Shown: one piece after another, positions 46,428 through 54,116 of the stretch
How positions within the stretch are numbered: position 1 is the stretch's first letter
Layout: every line of letters starts with the position of its first letter
Assembly (NCBI GenBank): GCA_025210485.1
Contig: JAOARN010000089.1
Location: 1 to 54,116 of the forward strand
Origin: Marinifilaceae bacterium
GTDB taxonomy: Bacteria > Bacteroidota > Bacteroidia > Bacteroidales > Marinifilaceae
Length of the DNA stretch: 54,116 bases
Direction: 5' to 3'
Program-made: the position numbers and the translations under genes
Notes under the pieces: model-generated
What the model saw: only the letters and a program-made list of their open reading frames with translations
What the model was told of the DNA's origin: nothing
The model's database searches: none

Positions 46428-49400
46428 ATGGATATTTCTCAAATAAGTCAAAAAAGCAATCAGCAGTTTCAACAAGATAATTACTACCAGAATAAAAAAC
46501 ACAGTCTTAAAAAAAAAGATCTCGAACAATCTATAAACGATTTCATAGATAAGAATCCTACAACTATAATAAAAGATGAGACTAATAATATAGAATATAT
46601 AGGCTTAAAAGCGAGTAAATACTATATATTTTTTTATAGAGATGGAATTTTATATTTAGGAATTCACAAAGATGGCAAAGTGATAAATTATGCTGATGTA
46701 CTGAATTTCGCTAATTTAGAAGAGCTTGTAACAAAACTAGAACAAAAATACTCAAATAACGATAACATAATCGAGACGAAAGTAATAGAAACTATTTTTT
46801 ATTTACTAAAAGCAAATGTATGGAATTATATCGATGACATAAAAACTCCTATGTATAAGAACTACGATTGGCTACATTTTCTTATTGATTTCTTTACAGT
46901 AAATATTGATAATCACACTGAATCAAAAACCAATATACTTAATGCCAGTTTTTTAAGAGCACAAACTAATTTTAATACTTTTGTAGAAAGACTTAAAACT
47001 GAATCAATACTGCAAGATGTTTATGATACAATAACACAGAAGAAGGTATTAAAGGATATAAACATTAGTTATATAGGGCAGAATCAAAATAATTCGACAA
47101 ATCCTCCTATGTTTAATTCTGTGCTAAAAGGTAAAGAAGATATAAACTCCGATTTAAAAATAGAAAACATTAATCTAATTATTCCCTATATACTTGGCAT
47201 GCTGGGAACAAAAGCTAATAGCATATCCTTCTCAACAACACAAAACAAATTTAAAAATTTGGATACATATATTGGTATTGACATAAAACAAGATATTGAA
47301 AATGCTGTTAAATTTGCAGAAAAAATTATATCAAAAGAGGTATTAATACCAGAAGAGTATGGTGAAATTTACATAAGTAAATTATTAAAAACTGTTCTTG
47401 AATTAAATAATCGAGATACTAAAATACCAATTGCTAATTTTATAAATAACTATCTGTTAGAAAATTTCACACAGAAGTACCATGACCTAATTATTTTATA
47501 CTTATTACAACTCGGTAGTAACATAATTATAAAGAAAAACAATACTACAAATGATATAAAATCTTATTATAACGCAATTTCAAATCAAGAGCAAAATCAA
47601 TCGCAAAAAAATTATGGAAATCAAAATGCGAAAATTTTACTGTCTGATAATCCCATCGTAAATATTAATAATAAAAACCAGTCAAAACATGCCTTAATTA
47701 TAGAAAACACAAATTTACATTCTATTAAAAAAATGGTAGAAACAGATAGTAAAAATGAAGATAATATAGATTTTCATAAATATTATGTACTTGACAAATA
47801 TAAAATATTAAATACTATCTTATCCGAATTAAAGAATAATAAATTTGGTGATTATATTCAAAAAGAAAAAATAAAAAAAGTTAACAGAGATAAATATGAT
47901 GCTCAAAAAGAGCATGAAAATTTGACCCAGCTTGACCTACACCATTTAGTACAAGATTTTCAAAAAAAACAAAAAAATCCTCAAATTGACATTGCTGCAC
48001 TAAGAATATTATATAATCTATCTGAAGAAAACATCAAGACTATTGAGGAAATAAATACTGATCTTGATAAATTTGAAATTGAGGCTATTGACACTGAAAT
48101 GACTGAACTAAAAATTACAATTCGCCAAACTATTGATAATTTCAAAAATAAAAAAACAAAGGATCAAGTTAATGATATAGCACAGACAAGAACAATATTA
48201 AAAAATTTGATTAAAGAAAAAGAAAATATATGCTTTGGCTTGATTAGTCAAAATCGATTTTATAAGCCTAAGAATAGTGAGGTAGGAATATTATCATGCC
48301 TAAACCCCCTATCTGACAAAAAATTAGTCGCCGAGAATTTAGATGATTACTTTAAAAAAATCATAAACTTATATATTGAATCAATAAACAAAACTCTTGC
48401 AAACAATCATAATTTCTTTAAAGATATAATACCTCCTAATAGTTACGCTATAACTGAAGAAAATCCATATAAAGAATGCGAAAACATAGCAGAATTAGTT
48501 TTAATGTGGCAACTTAAAGAAAGGGGATGTGAGTATCTATATTTAGAAAACAAGAAAAGAGATACAGCTAACAAAAGTGCAGGCGATCTTTTTGTGGAAA
48601 AATACACTAATCACTTAGTAGATTTTTCTGAACTAAAAGAAAAAAATCAGAAAAATATAATAGCATCTCAAATCAAACCAAAACTAATCTCTCAAAAAGA
48701 ATCTTTTTTCCCATTTGTAGAGGCAAAAAACAATAAAGAAGATTTAAATGAGAATAATGAGGAAGAAAATTTAATAGAAAACGAGTTTGAAAATAAGAAG
48801 AAGAATGAAATCACAGGAAATTATATTCTACATTTCATCTGTAAAATTTTGGGTGAAGAAAACTTACTTTATAAAACTAAGTTAGAAAATAGAGAAAAAG
48901 CTTATTCTCTAAAAAGCAAAGAAATAGATTTAGATCAACCTAATAACCAAGATGATAGTAATATAATCAATTCTAACTACGACGAAGCAAATGACCAGAC
49001 AATACAGGATATATTAAATCTAAAAGACGAGAAATATTTAGGAGCTTGCAATCTGATACCAGAAATAACAGAACTTGAAACAGAAAATATTCAAAACAAA
49101 TATATTAATCCAGTATTAGAATATATAAAAAATAACGATTTAAGTCCGCTTGAATTAGTTACAAGGCTTAGTACAAAAAATAACGCAAATAAAAATGGAG
49201 ATATATTTCTTCTTGCAGAGAAAATATTAAATTTTATACCATTATTTGAATATTATAAAGAATATTTTGTAAATGAGTACCCAAATAAATTTAAAAGAAA
49301 TGATGCAGAACAAGATTATATTAATAAATATCCTGATATCTGTATAAGTAATTTCCACAATAGTTTAATGTCAATATTAGATAATCTTATTTCTCAATTA

Positions 49401-52370
49401 TCTAACTATATCGAATACAAGCAAGATTCAATTCCTCAAAATTATATTGATTATTTTAATTCAGTTAAAAAATTAGATACCACAAATTCGAAATACAGCT
49501 ATATAGCTAAATTTTTAAATTTCTTATTACAATCAGTAGAATATCTAAGTATAATTGAAACTGGTGAGACAATAAAGACCAGATATAGTTTTAATTATCA
49601 TAAAAAACCCATAAACATATTAACTAGATATGAAAATTCGTCAGTTTTTAGAAAAACTATACCTATAAGTTTAAATCCATATAATCCAGATGAAAGTCCT
49701 TTCTTACATAGAAGCTTCACCTCTTCGAAAAAAGAGATTAAAGTGCTGATAAGCCGTTTTTTAAAAAAAGACAATACTAAATTTAGCATTAGTGATATTG
49801 GCACAGATAATATTGGACTATACAGTAAAGGCATATACAAAAACGCTGAAAATTCTAATGATAATCAGGAAAGAAGTGATAATAACGAGATTCTTATAGA
49901 ATACAGAAAATCATCATTGCTCAAATGTTTAAAAAACTTTATTTCAACCGTCGACAAAATTAAGAAAAAAACAGATGATATTACAACTGAATTTATTTTC
50001 GACAGTTTTAATAAATTATTTACCCACATAGCACAGATGGAATACTTTCAGAAATGGCATCTTAATATTGAATTTATTAACCTATTTGATCTAATCCGAT
50101 TTGTATATACCGAAGCCAATAACATTAACAGTTTGGATGAAAAAAAAGAATACTTAATAAATGTTCTTTTTGATATTATGAATATGTCTATTGCAGATAT
50201 TTATGACGAAGCTATTCTTAATCTTATAGATTATACAGATGCAGAAATGCAAGAGAAAGAATCCGAGGAAAATATCAAGAAAATAATCCAAGGAGAAGCA
50301 ATTTACCCATTTAGTATTCCAGAAGAATTCAAAATTGAAAGTGAAAATATAAATCAAAATAAAGCACAAAACATAACTTTAGAATTAAGACAATTACTGC
50401 AAAAACTGCTAGGACTCAGTGAGGATGCTCCTTTCACAACATATAAAAGTGAACAATACTCTTCTGCAAATGCGGAAATAGTTGGTAGTGACAACATTAA
50501 AAATATCCTAGAACATCTACAAAAACCGGATTATCAATTTAACTATAGTATAATTAATGATAATATAAATACTGATTTATTACCAAAAGATTACCAAGAA
50601 ACTCTTATCGACTCTCTAGGAATACTTGAATGGCTTATCGAGCTTGATTCGAAAGAACCTAATATAAATTGGGAGCAGATGTTACAATTTATGTTTCGTC
50701 ATTATAGCTATTATGAAAAACTAATTGATTTTAATAAAATAGCAGCCATATATACTTATCATTGCAACAAAAGGCTTTCCGAAAAAGTTAATAATAATGA
50801 TAAAAGCTATATTCAAGAAATAAAAAATCAGAACGAAAATGCTAGACATGTACTTATCCAATATCTGGTATATGTTTACTATGTATATAGTGGTGGAATG
50901 AACTTATACGATACATTAATTAAAAATGAAACTAATAATACAAGAAATATTCAAATTAGTAAGAAAGCAAAGCAAATATTCCATAGACCCCAAAGCCCAG
51001 AAGATAAATACATCGAATATCTAAAACAACTTTCACTGCTAAGTAAAGATGATTTCTCCATAGCTGGGTACGTAGCTAAAATTAACGCGAATAAAGCTTT
51101 GTTTATGCCTACTAATTTTATTAAAGACAATCAAATTGATTTTTCTGAATGTACAAAACATATTGCAGCTAATAACAATAAAAATTATAATATATCAGTT
51201 AACAAAGACAATCAACTAGCATCTGCTCGAATTCCAGAGAGCAAAGAGGATATAAAAACAGAACTTAGCAATATGTTTAAGTACCTAATTTACAATAACA
51301 CTAATAACATAATAAACATAGAACGTACTAGGGCTTTTAAGAATGTATTAGACTACGATGGACAATACTTTAGCCAAGATACTATTATTATTTTACCTTA
51401 TTTAAAGAAATTTATTGAACTATATAAAGATGAAGATGGACAAAAAATATCTAAATTGTTAGGTGAAATATTTAGAATAGATGAATATTCTATTTACAAC
51501 AACCCAAAAAACATAAGCTTAAAAAATAATTTTACAAATTTTATAAAAGATAATATTAACGCAATAAAAGATAACAATAATCAAGTAGAAGTACTTAAAT
51601 ATTCAAATTGGTATAATGTCCTAAACACAGCAATATATAAGATTTTAATAACAGCAATTCATATTATAACAGATAGAAATACAAGAGAAGACAATAAAAA
51701 TATAGCTATTAAAGGCTTAGCAAAGACATATGAAATTATAGGTGAATTCTTTGCCAAAAAGAATAGTATTAACACTTATTTACCATTCACTATTTCAGGA
51801 GCTGTTGAATCTATATTTAAAAACGAAATCCCAAAAAACAACATCACTATATTGTTTTCTAGAATAATAGAAATAGATAAAGCAGTATCACAAGCATACC
51901 TAAAAAATGTATTCACTTACGAAAGAACAGACTTTTCAGATTTTAAAAATCACATTGAAAATTATAAAAAGCTAAGTAGGATATATTCTAATCAGGAGCT
52001 TAATCATTATATCGGTAGTTGTATTGTAAAACCATTACAATTAGTAGGTACTTTATCAAAAGTAATAATCACATATTTATCATTTAAAGGTGGAAAAGAA
52101 TTAGGAGAAGCTAGATTAAAATTCACTATTGATAGTAATATAAACTTAGATAAAGAATATTTAGATTTTATAGATGAAATATATCAAGATAATAATATTT
52201 TACCTGAAAAAATAAATGAAAAATGGTGGATAAATAATTCAAATCCACTTGAAAATAAAGAAAGAAAATCATTTGATATACATACAAATTTAACAGACAC
52301 ACAAAAAACGCAATCTTTTCAACAAAATCTAAAAATTAATCCACATCAATTAAATCAATCTAAGATTTAA
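46428..52370 (+). CDS. Giant Gln/Asn-rich protein of unknown family, cluster B (1980 residues)
   Basis: This is the second, longer paralogue. A short Gln-rich start (MDISQISQKSNQQFQQDNYY) leads into the first shared domain with IDFFTVNIDNHTESK (about 153-167). The second shared domain has LSCLNPLSDKK (622-632) and ECENIAELVLMWQLKERGC. An acidic low-complexity stretch (about 770-790) and helical segments follow, then the shared VYYVYSGGMNLYDTL (about 1482-1496). The C-terminal region has a motif near IIETGET (about 1043) that matches QVETGEN in the 1507-residue protein. Extra sequence (about 330-480 and 1120-1400) accounts for the greater length. There is no signal peptide, membrane span or catalytic motif. 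It is an uninterrupted 5.9-kb frame, so selection maintains it. A hairpin follows at 52437-52468. Confidence 0.87.
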   Translation: MDISQISQKSNQQFQQDNYYQNKKHSLKKKDLEQSINDFIDKNPTTIIKDETNNIEYIGLKASKYYIFFYRDGILYLGIHKDGKVINYADVLNFANLEELVTKLEQKYSNNDNIIETKVIETIFYLLKANVWNYIDDIKTPMYKNYDWLHFLIDFFTVNIDNHTESKTNILNASFLRAQTNFNTFVERLKTESILQDVYDTITQKKVLKDINISYIGQNQNNSTNPPMFNSVLKGKEDINSDLKIENINLIIPYILGMLGTKANSISFSTTQNKFKNLDTYIGIDIKQDIENAVKFAEKIISKEVLIPEEYGEIYISKLLKTVLELNNRDTKIPIANFINNYLLENFTQKYHDLIILYLLQLGSNIIIKKNNTTNDIKSYYNAISNQEQNQSQKNYGNQNAKILLSDNPIVNINNKNQSKHALIIENTNLHSIKKMVETDSKNEDNIDFHKYYVLDKYKILNTILSELKNNKFGDYIQKEKIKKVNRDKYDAQKEHENLTQLDLHHLVQDFQKKQKNPQIDIAALRILYNLSEENIKTIEEINTDLDKFEIEAIDTEMTELKITIRQTIDNFKNKKTKDQVNDIAQTRTILKNLIKEKENICFGLISQNRFYKPKNSEVGILSCLNPLSDKKLVAENLDDYFKKIINLYIESINKTLANNHNFFKDIIPPNSYAITEENPYKECENIAELVLMWQLKERGCEYLYLENKKRDTANKSAGDLFVEKYTNHLVDFSELKEKNQKNIIASQIKPKLISQKESFFPFVEAKNNKEDLNENNEEENLIENEFENKKKNEITGNYILHFICKILGEENLLYKTKLENREKAYSLKSKEIDLDQPNNQDDSNIINSNYDEANDQTIQDILNLKDEKYLGACNLIPEITELETENIQNKYINPVLEYIKNNDLSPLELVTRLSTKNNANKNGDIFLLAEKILNFIPLFEYYKEYFVNEYPNKFKRNDAEQDYINKYPDICISNFHNSLMSILDNLISQLSNYIEYKQDSIPQNYIDYFNSVKKLDTTNSKYSYIAKFLNFLLQSVEYLSIIETGETIKTRYSFNYHKKPINILTRYENSSVFRKTIPISLNPYNPDESPFLHRSFTSSKKEIKVLISRFLKKDNTKFSISDIGTDNIGLYSKGIYKNAENSNDNQERSDNNEILIEYRKSSLLKCLKNFISTVDKIKKKTDDITTEFIFDSFNKLFTHIAQMEYFQKWHLNIEFINLFDLIRFVYTEANNINSLDEKKEYLINVLFDIMNMSIADIYDEAILNLIDYTDAEMQEKESEENIKKIIQGEAIYPFSIPEEFKIESENINQNKAQNITLELRQLLQKLLGLSEDAPFTTYKSEQYSSANAEIVGSDNIKNILEHLQKPDYQFNYSIINDNINTDLLPKDYQETLIDSLGILEWLIELDSKEPNINWEQMLQFMFRHYSYYEKLIDFNKIAAIYTYHCNKRLSEKVNNNDKSYIQEIKNQNENARHVLIQYLVYVYYVYSGGMNLYDTLIKNETNNTRNIQISKKAKQIFHRPQSPEDKYIEYLKQLSLLSKDDFSIAGYVAKINANKALFMPTNFIKDNQIDFSECTKHIAANNNKNYNISVNKDNQLASARIPESKEDIKTELSNMFKYLIYNNTNNIINIERTRAFKNVLDYDGQYFSQDTIIILPYLKKFIELYKDEDGQKISKLLGEIFRIDEYSIYNNPKNISLKNNFTNFIKDNINAIKDNNNQVEVLKYSNWYNVLNTAIYKILITAIHIITDRNTREDNKNIAIKGLAKTYEIIGEFFAKKNSINTYLPFTISGAVESIFKNEIPKNNITILFSRIIEIDKAVSQAYLKNVFTYERTDFSDFKNHIENYKKLSRIYSNQELNHYIGSCIVKPLQLVGTLSKVIITYLSFKGGKELGEARLKFTIDSNINLDKEYLDFIDEIYQDNNILPEKINEKWWINNSNPLENKERKSFDIHTNLTDTQKTQSFQQNLKINPHQLNQSKI

Positions 52371-52436
52371 AGTTTCTATTGCAAGATATGATTTGTTATA
52401 GCCTTAATTTTATTATACATTTGCAAGCTACTAAAA

Positions 52437-52468
52437 TAGCCAAGTTTTATTTTATTAAAACTTGGCTA
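52437..52468 (+). terminator. Strong hairpin after the 1980-residue gene
   Basis: A perfect 13-bp stem TAGCCAAGTTTTA/TAAAACTTGGCTA with a 6-nt loop is followed by an A/T-rich but not pure T stretch. It separates the giant gene from queE and probably ends its transcript. Confidence 0.7.
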
Positions 52469-52511
52469 ATTATTATAATTTGTCTCAAATTTTTTTCTAA
52501 AAAATAATAAG

Positions 52512-53153
52512 GTGGTATTAGATAAAAAATATGATAAGATATTTGCAGAAGGCAAGCAAATGCCAATTGTAGAAGATTTTTACACAATTCAAGGAGAAGG
52601 ATATCATACTGGCAAACCAGCCTATTTTATCAGAGTTGGCGGATGTGATATTGGATGCAAATGGTGTGATAGCAAAATCTCATGGAATCCTGATAAACAT
52701 AGACTAGTAGATATTGAAGAAATTGTAGAAAATGCATTAAATACTGCAGCAAAAGCAGTTGTTGTAACAGGAGGCGAGCCTAGTTTATATAATATGACTC
52801 ATCTATGCCAATTACTAAAGGATAACAAAATAGAAACATTTCTTGAAACTTCAGGAGCACATGAAATAAGTGGTGTTTGGGATTGGGTTTGCCTATCTCC
52901 AAAACATCCTAAACTACCAGTTGATTCATCTTACGCAAAGGCAAATGAATTAAAAGTAATAATTGAAAACCCAGAAATAGATTTTGACTTTGCTGAAGAA
53001 ATGTCACAAAAGGTGGGTGATAAGTGCTTGCTATATATGCAATCGGAATGGAGTAAATATCGACAAAATATACCGTATATGGTAGAGTATGTAAAGAAAA
53101 ATCCGAAATGGAATATTTCATTACAGACACACAAATTTATGAATATACCCTAA
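52512..53153 (+). CDS. queE: 7-carboxy-7-deazaguanine synthase (radical SAM)
   Basis: QueE converts 6-carboxytetrahydropterin to 7-carboxy-7-deazaguanine in queuosine biosynthesis. The 213-residue protein has the QueE signature FYTIQGEGYHTGKPAYFIR followed by GGCDIGCKWCDSKISW with cluster cysteines 45, 49 and 52 (CX3CX2C), and VVTGGEPSLY for SAM binding. The start is GTG at 52512. An ATG 48 bp later (MPIVEDFYTIQGEG) would also work, but Bacteroidota QueE proteins usually carry the extra N-terminal segment. The other queuosine genes are not in the window. It is followed by an intrinsic terminator. Confidence 0.94.
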   Translation: MVLDKKYDKIFAEGKQMPIVEDFYTIQGEGYHTGKPAYFIRVGGCDIGCKWCDSKISWNPDKHRLVDIEEIVENALNTAAKAVVVTGGEPSLYNMTHLCQLLKDNKIETFLETSGAHEISGVWDWVCLSPKHPKLPVDSSYAKANELKVIIENPEIDFDFAEEMSQKVGDKCLLYMQSEWSKYRQNIPYMVEYVKKNPKWNISLQTHKFMNIP

Positions 53154-53155
53154 AA

Positions 53156-53180
53156 AAGAAGAGCCTACAAAACTCTTCTT
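53156..53180 (+). terminator. Intrinsic terminator of queE
   Basis: An AAGAAGAG/CTCTTCTT 8-bp stem with a 9-nt loop and trailing T-run begins 2 bp after the queE stop codon. Confidence 0.88.
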
Positions 53181-53557
53181 TTTTATAATAGAGGGGACTG
53201 CGACATTTTTGAGTGTTTTAATTAGATAAACCAAATTTGTTCTTTATTTAATTTAATCATATTGGATATATATTAGATAATTATTTACTTGAATTTGATT
53301 TACAAATCCTAATATTACAATACTTTGAATTAGAAGCTGATATAAATATGTACTATAATATTGCCATTAGGCTTTTACTGTGCCCAAAGCTTATAACTAA
53401 ATTTAATTCACAATTGTCTAAAATTAATGAATTTTCAATAGAGTAAATATAAGCAAATAACTATCTTATAAAGATATCTGGATTCTCGATTTTATCAAAA
53501 TTGAAAATAATTAGAATACATCCTAACAGCTCAAAAATACTGTGAAATAAGGCATAT
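53181..53557. other. Non-coding region between queE and the right repeat array
   Basis: These 377 bp are A+T-rich DNA without a supported gene. A 78-codon minus-strand frame (53461-53697) runs through the repeat units and looks like chance. Confidence 0.4.
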
Positions 53558-53983
53558 ATCTCACCAACCATAGATGGTAAAAGACAAGCAAAAAGCTTAA
53601 ACACCAAGTAAAATAAGGACATACAGGTTACCAACCACAGATGCCAAAAGCCTAAAAAGAAAGCCACACTAGTAAGCCTGAGAATCAGATTAGACATTTC
53701 AATTGCAGAAGTTTTAAAATTAAGTTTGATGCAAAATTATTGAATTTAACATTTCCATCAAACAAAGCTAAAATCGACACAAAAATAGCTCAAAGGCTCA
53801 TAAATACTGTAAAATCAAGGCATACAGCTCACCAACCAGAGATGGTAAAAGATAGAAAAATGACCAAACACAAAGTAAAATCAGGCGATACAGCTCACCA
53901 ATCACAGATGGTAAAAGATAGAAAAACGTCCAAACACAAAGTAAAATCAGGCGATACAGCTCACCAACCATAAATGCTAAAAG
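53558..53983. repeat. Dispersed palindromic repeat, right array with 66-bp period
   Basis: Five copies (about 53558, 53625, 53826, 53892, 53958) have consensus AGCTCACCAACCAYAGATGG followed by TAAAAG. Three copies at 53826, 53892 and 53958 are spaced exactly 66 bp apart, and the preceding word GTAAAATCAGGCGATAC repeats with them. The first two are 66-67 bp apart. The family is the one found at 8735-9422. The 66-bp unit keeps one frame open (53740-53973), but the left array does not, so I treat it as non-coding. Confidence 0.85.
53651..53783. repeat. Direct repeat, first copy (333 bp offset)
   Basis: The 133 bp starting CCTAAAAAGAAAGCCACACT recur at 53984-54116 with a single A/G difference (53762 versus 54095). 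The second copy runs off the window end, so the true repeat may be longer. Confidence 0.95.
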
Positions 53984-54116
53984 CCTAAAAAGAAAGCCAC
54001 ACTAGTAAGCCTGAGAATCAGATTAGACATTTCAATTGCAGAAGTTTTAAAATTAAGTTTGATGCAAAATTATTGAATTTAACATTTCCATCAAGCAAAG
54101 CTAAAATCGACACAAA
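53984..54116. repeat. Direct repeat, second copy, truncated by window end
   Basis: This copy is 132/133 identical to 53651-53783 and offset by 333 bp. The palindromic array lies between the two copies, so the whole 333-bp unit appears to be tandemly duplicated beyond the window. Confidence 0.95.

Noticed and set aside
53740..53973. A 77-codon frame across the 66-bp repeats encoding 22-residue repeats (KVKSGDTAHQSQMVKDRK)
   Set aside because: The frame is open only because the DNA unit is a multiple of three. The related left array at 8735-9422 is not in frame, there is no ribosome binding site, and composition is that of the repeat.

Overview
The window looks like a chromosomal segment of a low-GC member of the Bacteroidota. 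The evidence is the set of Bacteroidota-specific features: an ECF sigma factor followed by a FecR anti-sigma factor, a carboxypeptidase-regulatory-like domain protein, a TPR-fused histidine kinase, Rho with a long charged N-terminal insertion, divergent xerD/aroQ, and promoters of the form TTTG-N19/20-TAnnTTTG. A fermentative or facultatively anaerobic marine lineage (for example Marinilabiliales/Marinifilaceae) would fit the PPi-linked glycolysis enzymes and the glycyl radical hydroxyproline dehydratase, but that placement is inference.

Layout. 1-295: three tandem tRNA-Arg(TCT) copies, the first cut by the window edge. 293-8305: a degenerate esterase-fold/TPR protein, a TPR histidine kinase, an OsmC-type peroxidase with its own promoter, a FecR/ECF-sigma pair and a surface-type hypothetical. 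8306-10158: non-coding, with a short palindromic repeat family and a hairpin-rich REP-like element. 10159-12873: pyruvate phosphate dikinase. 13364-20166: five unrecognised minus-strand genes (cluster A), Gln/Asn-rich, two of them diverged paralogues. 20743-24627: methylglutaconyl-CoA hydratase-like crotonase, xerD, aroQ and an avidin-like protein. 24969-28165: glycyl radical trans-4-hydroxy-L-proline dehydratase and its activase. 28965-34393: a secreted Lys/Glu-rich protein, a six-hairpin glycosidase lipoprotein, an inverted-repeat-bounded element and an orphan LUD protein. 34464-40891: C1B peptidase, dicarboxylate/amino-acid symporter, rho and PPi-type phosphofructokinase. 41467-52370: two giant Gln/Asn-rich paralogues of 1507 and 1980 residues (cluster B). 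52512-53153: queE. 53181-54116: a second array of the palindromic repeat inside a 333-bp direct duplication.

How the genes fit together. PPDK and PPi-dependent phosphofructokinase together suggest reversible, pyrophosphate-economising glycolysis/gluconeogenesis. HypD/HypE, the C1B peptidase and the symporter are compatible with use of collagen- or peptide-derived substrates, although they are not one operon. The least explained content is clusters A and B: seven large proteins with no recognisable domain or signal peptide, mostly with Gln/Asn-rich ends, containing two pairs of internal paralogues. These are the best candidates for an undescribed system. One gene of cluster A ends at a stop codon supplied by a mobile-element-like terminal repeat that also bounds a 627-bp element about 14 kb away.

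Limits: all homology statements come from reading motifs by eye. No database search or structure prediction was run.
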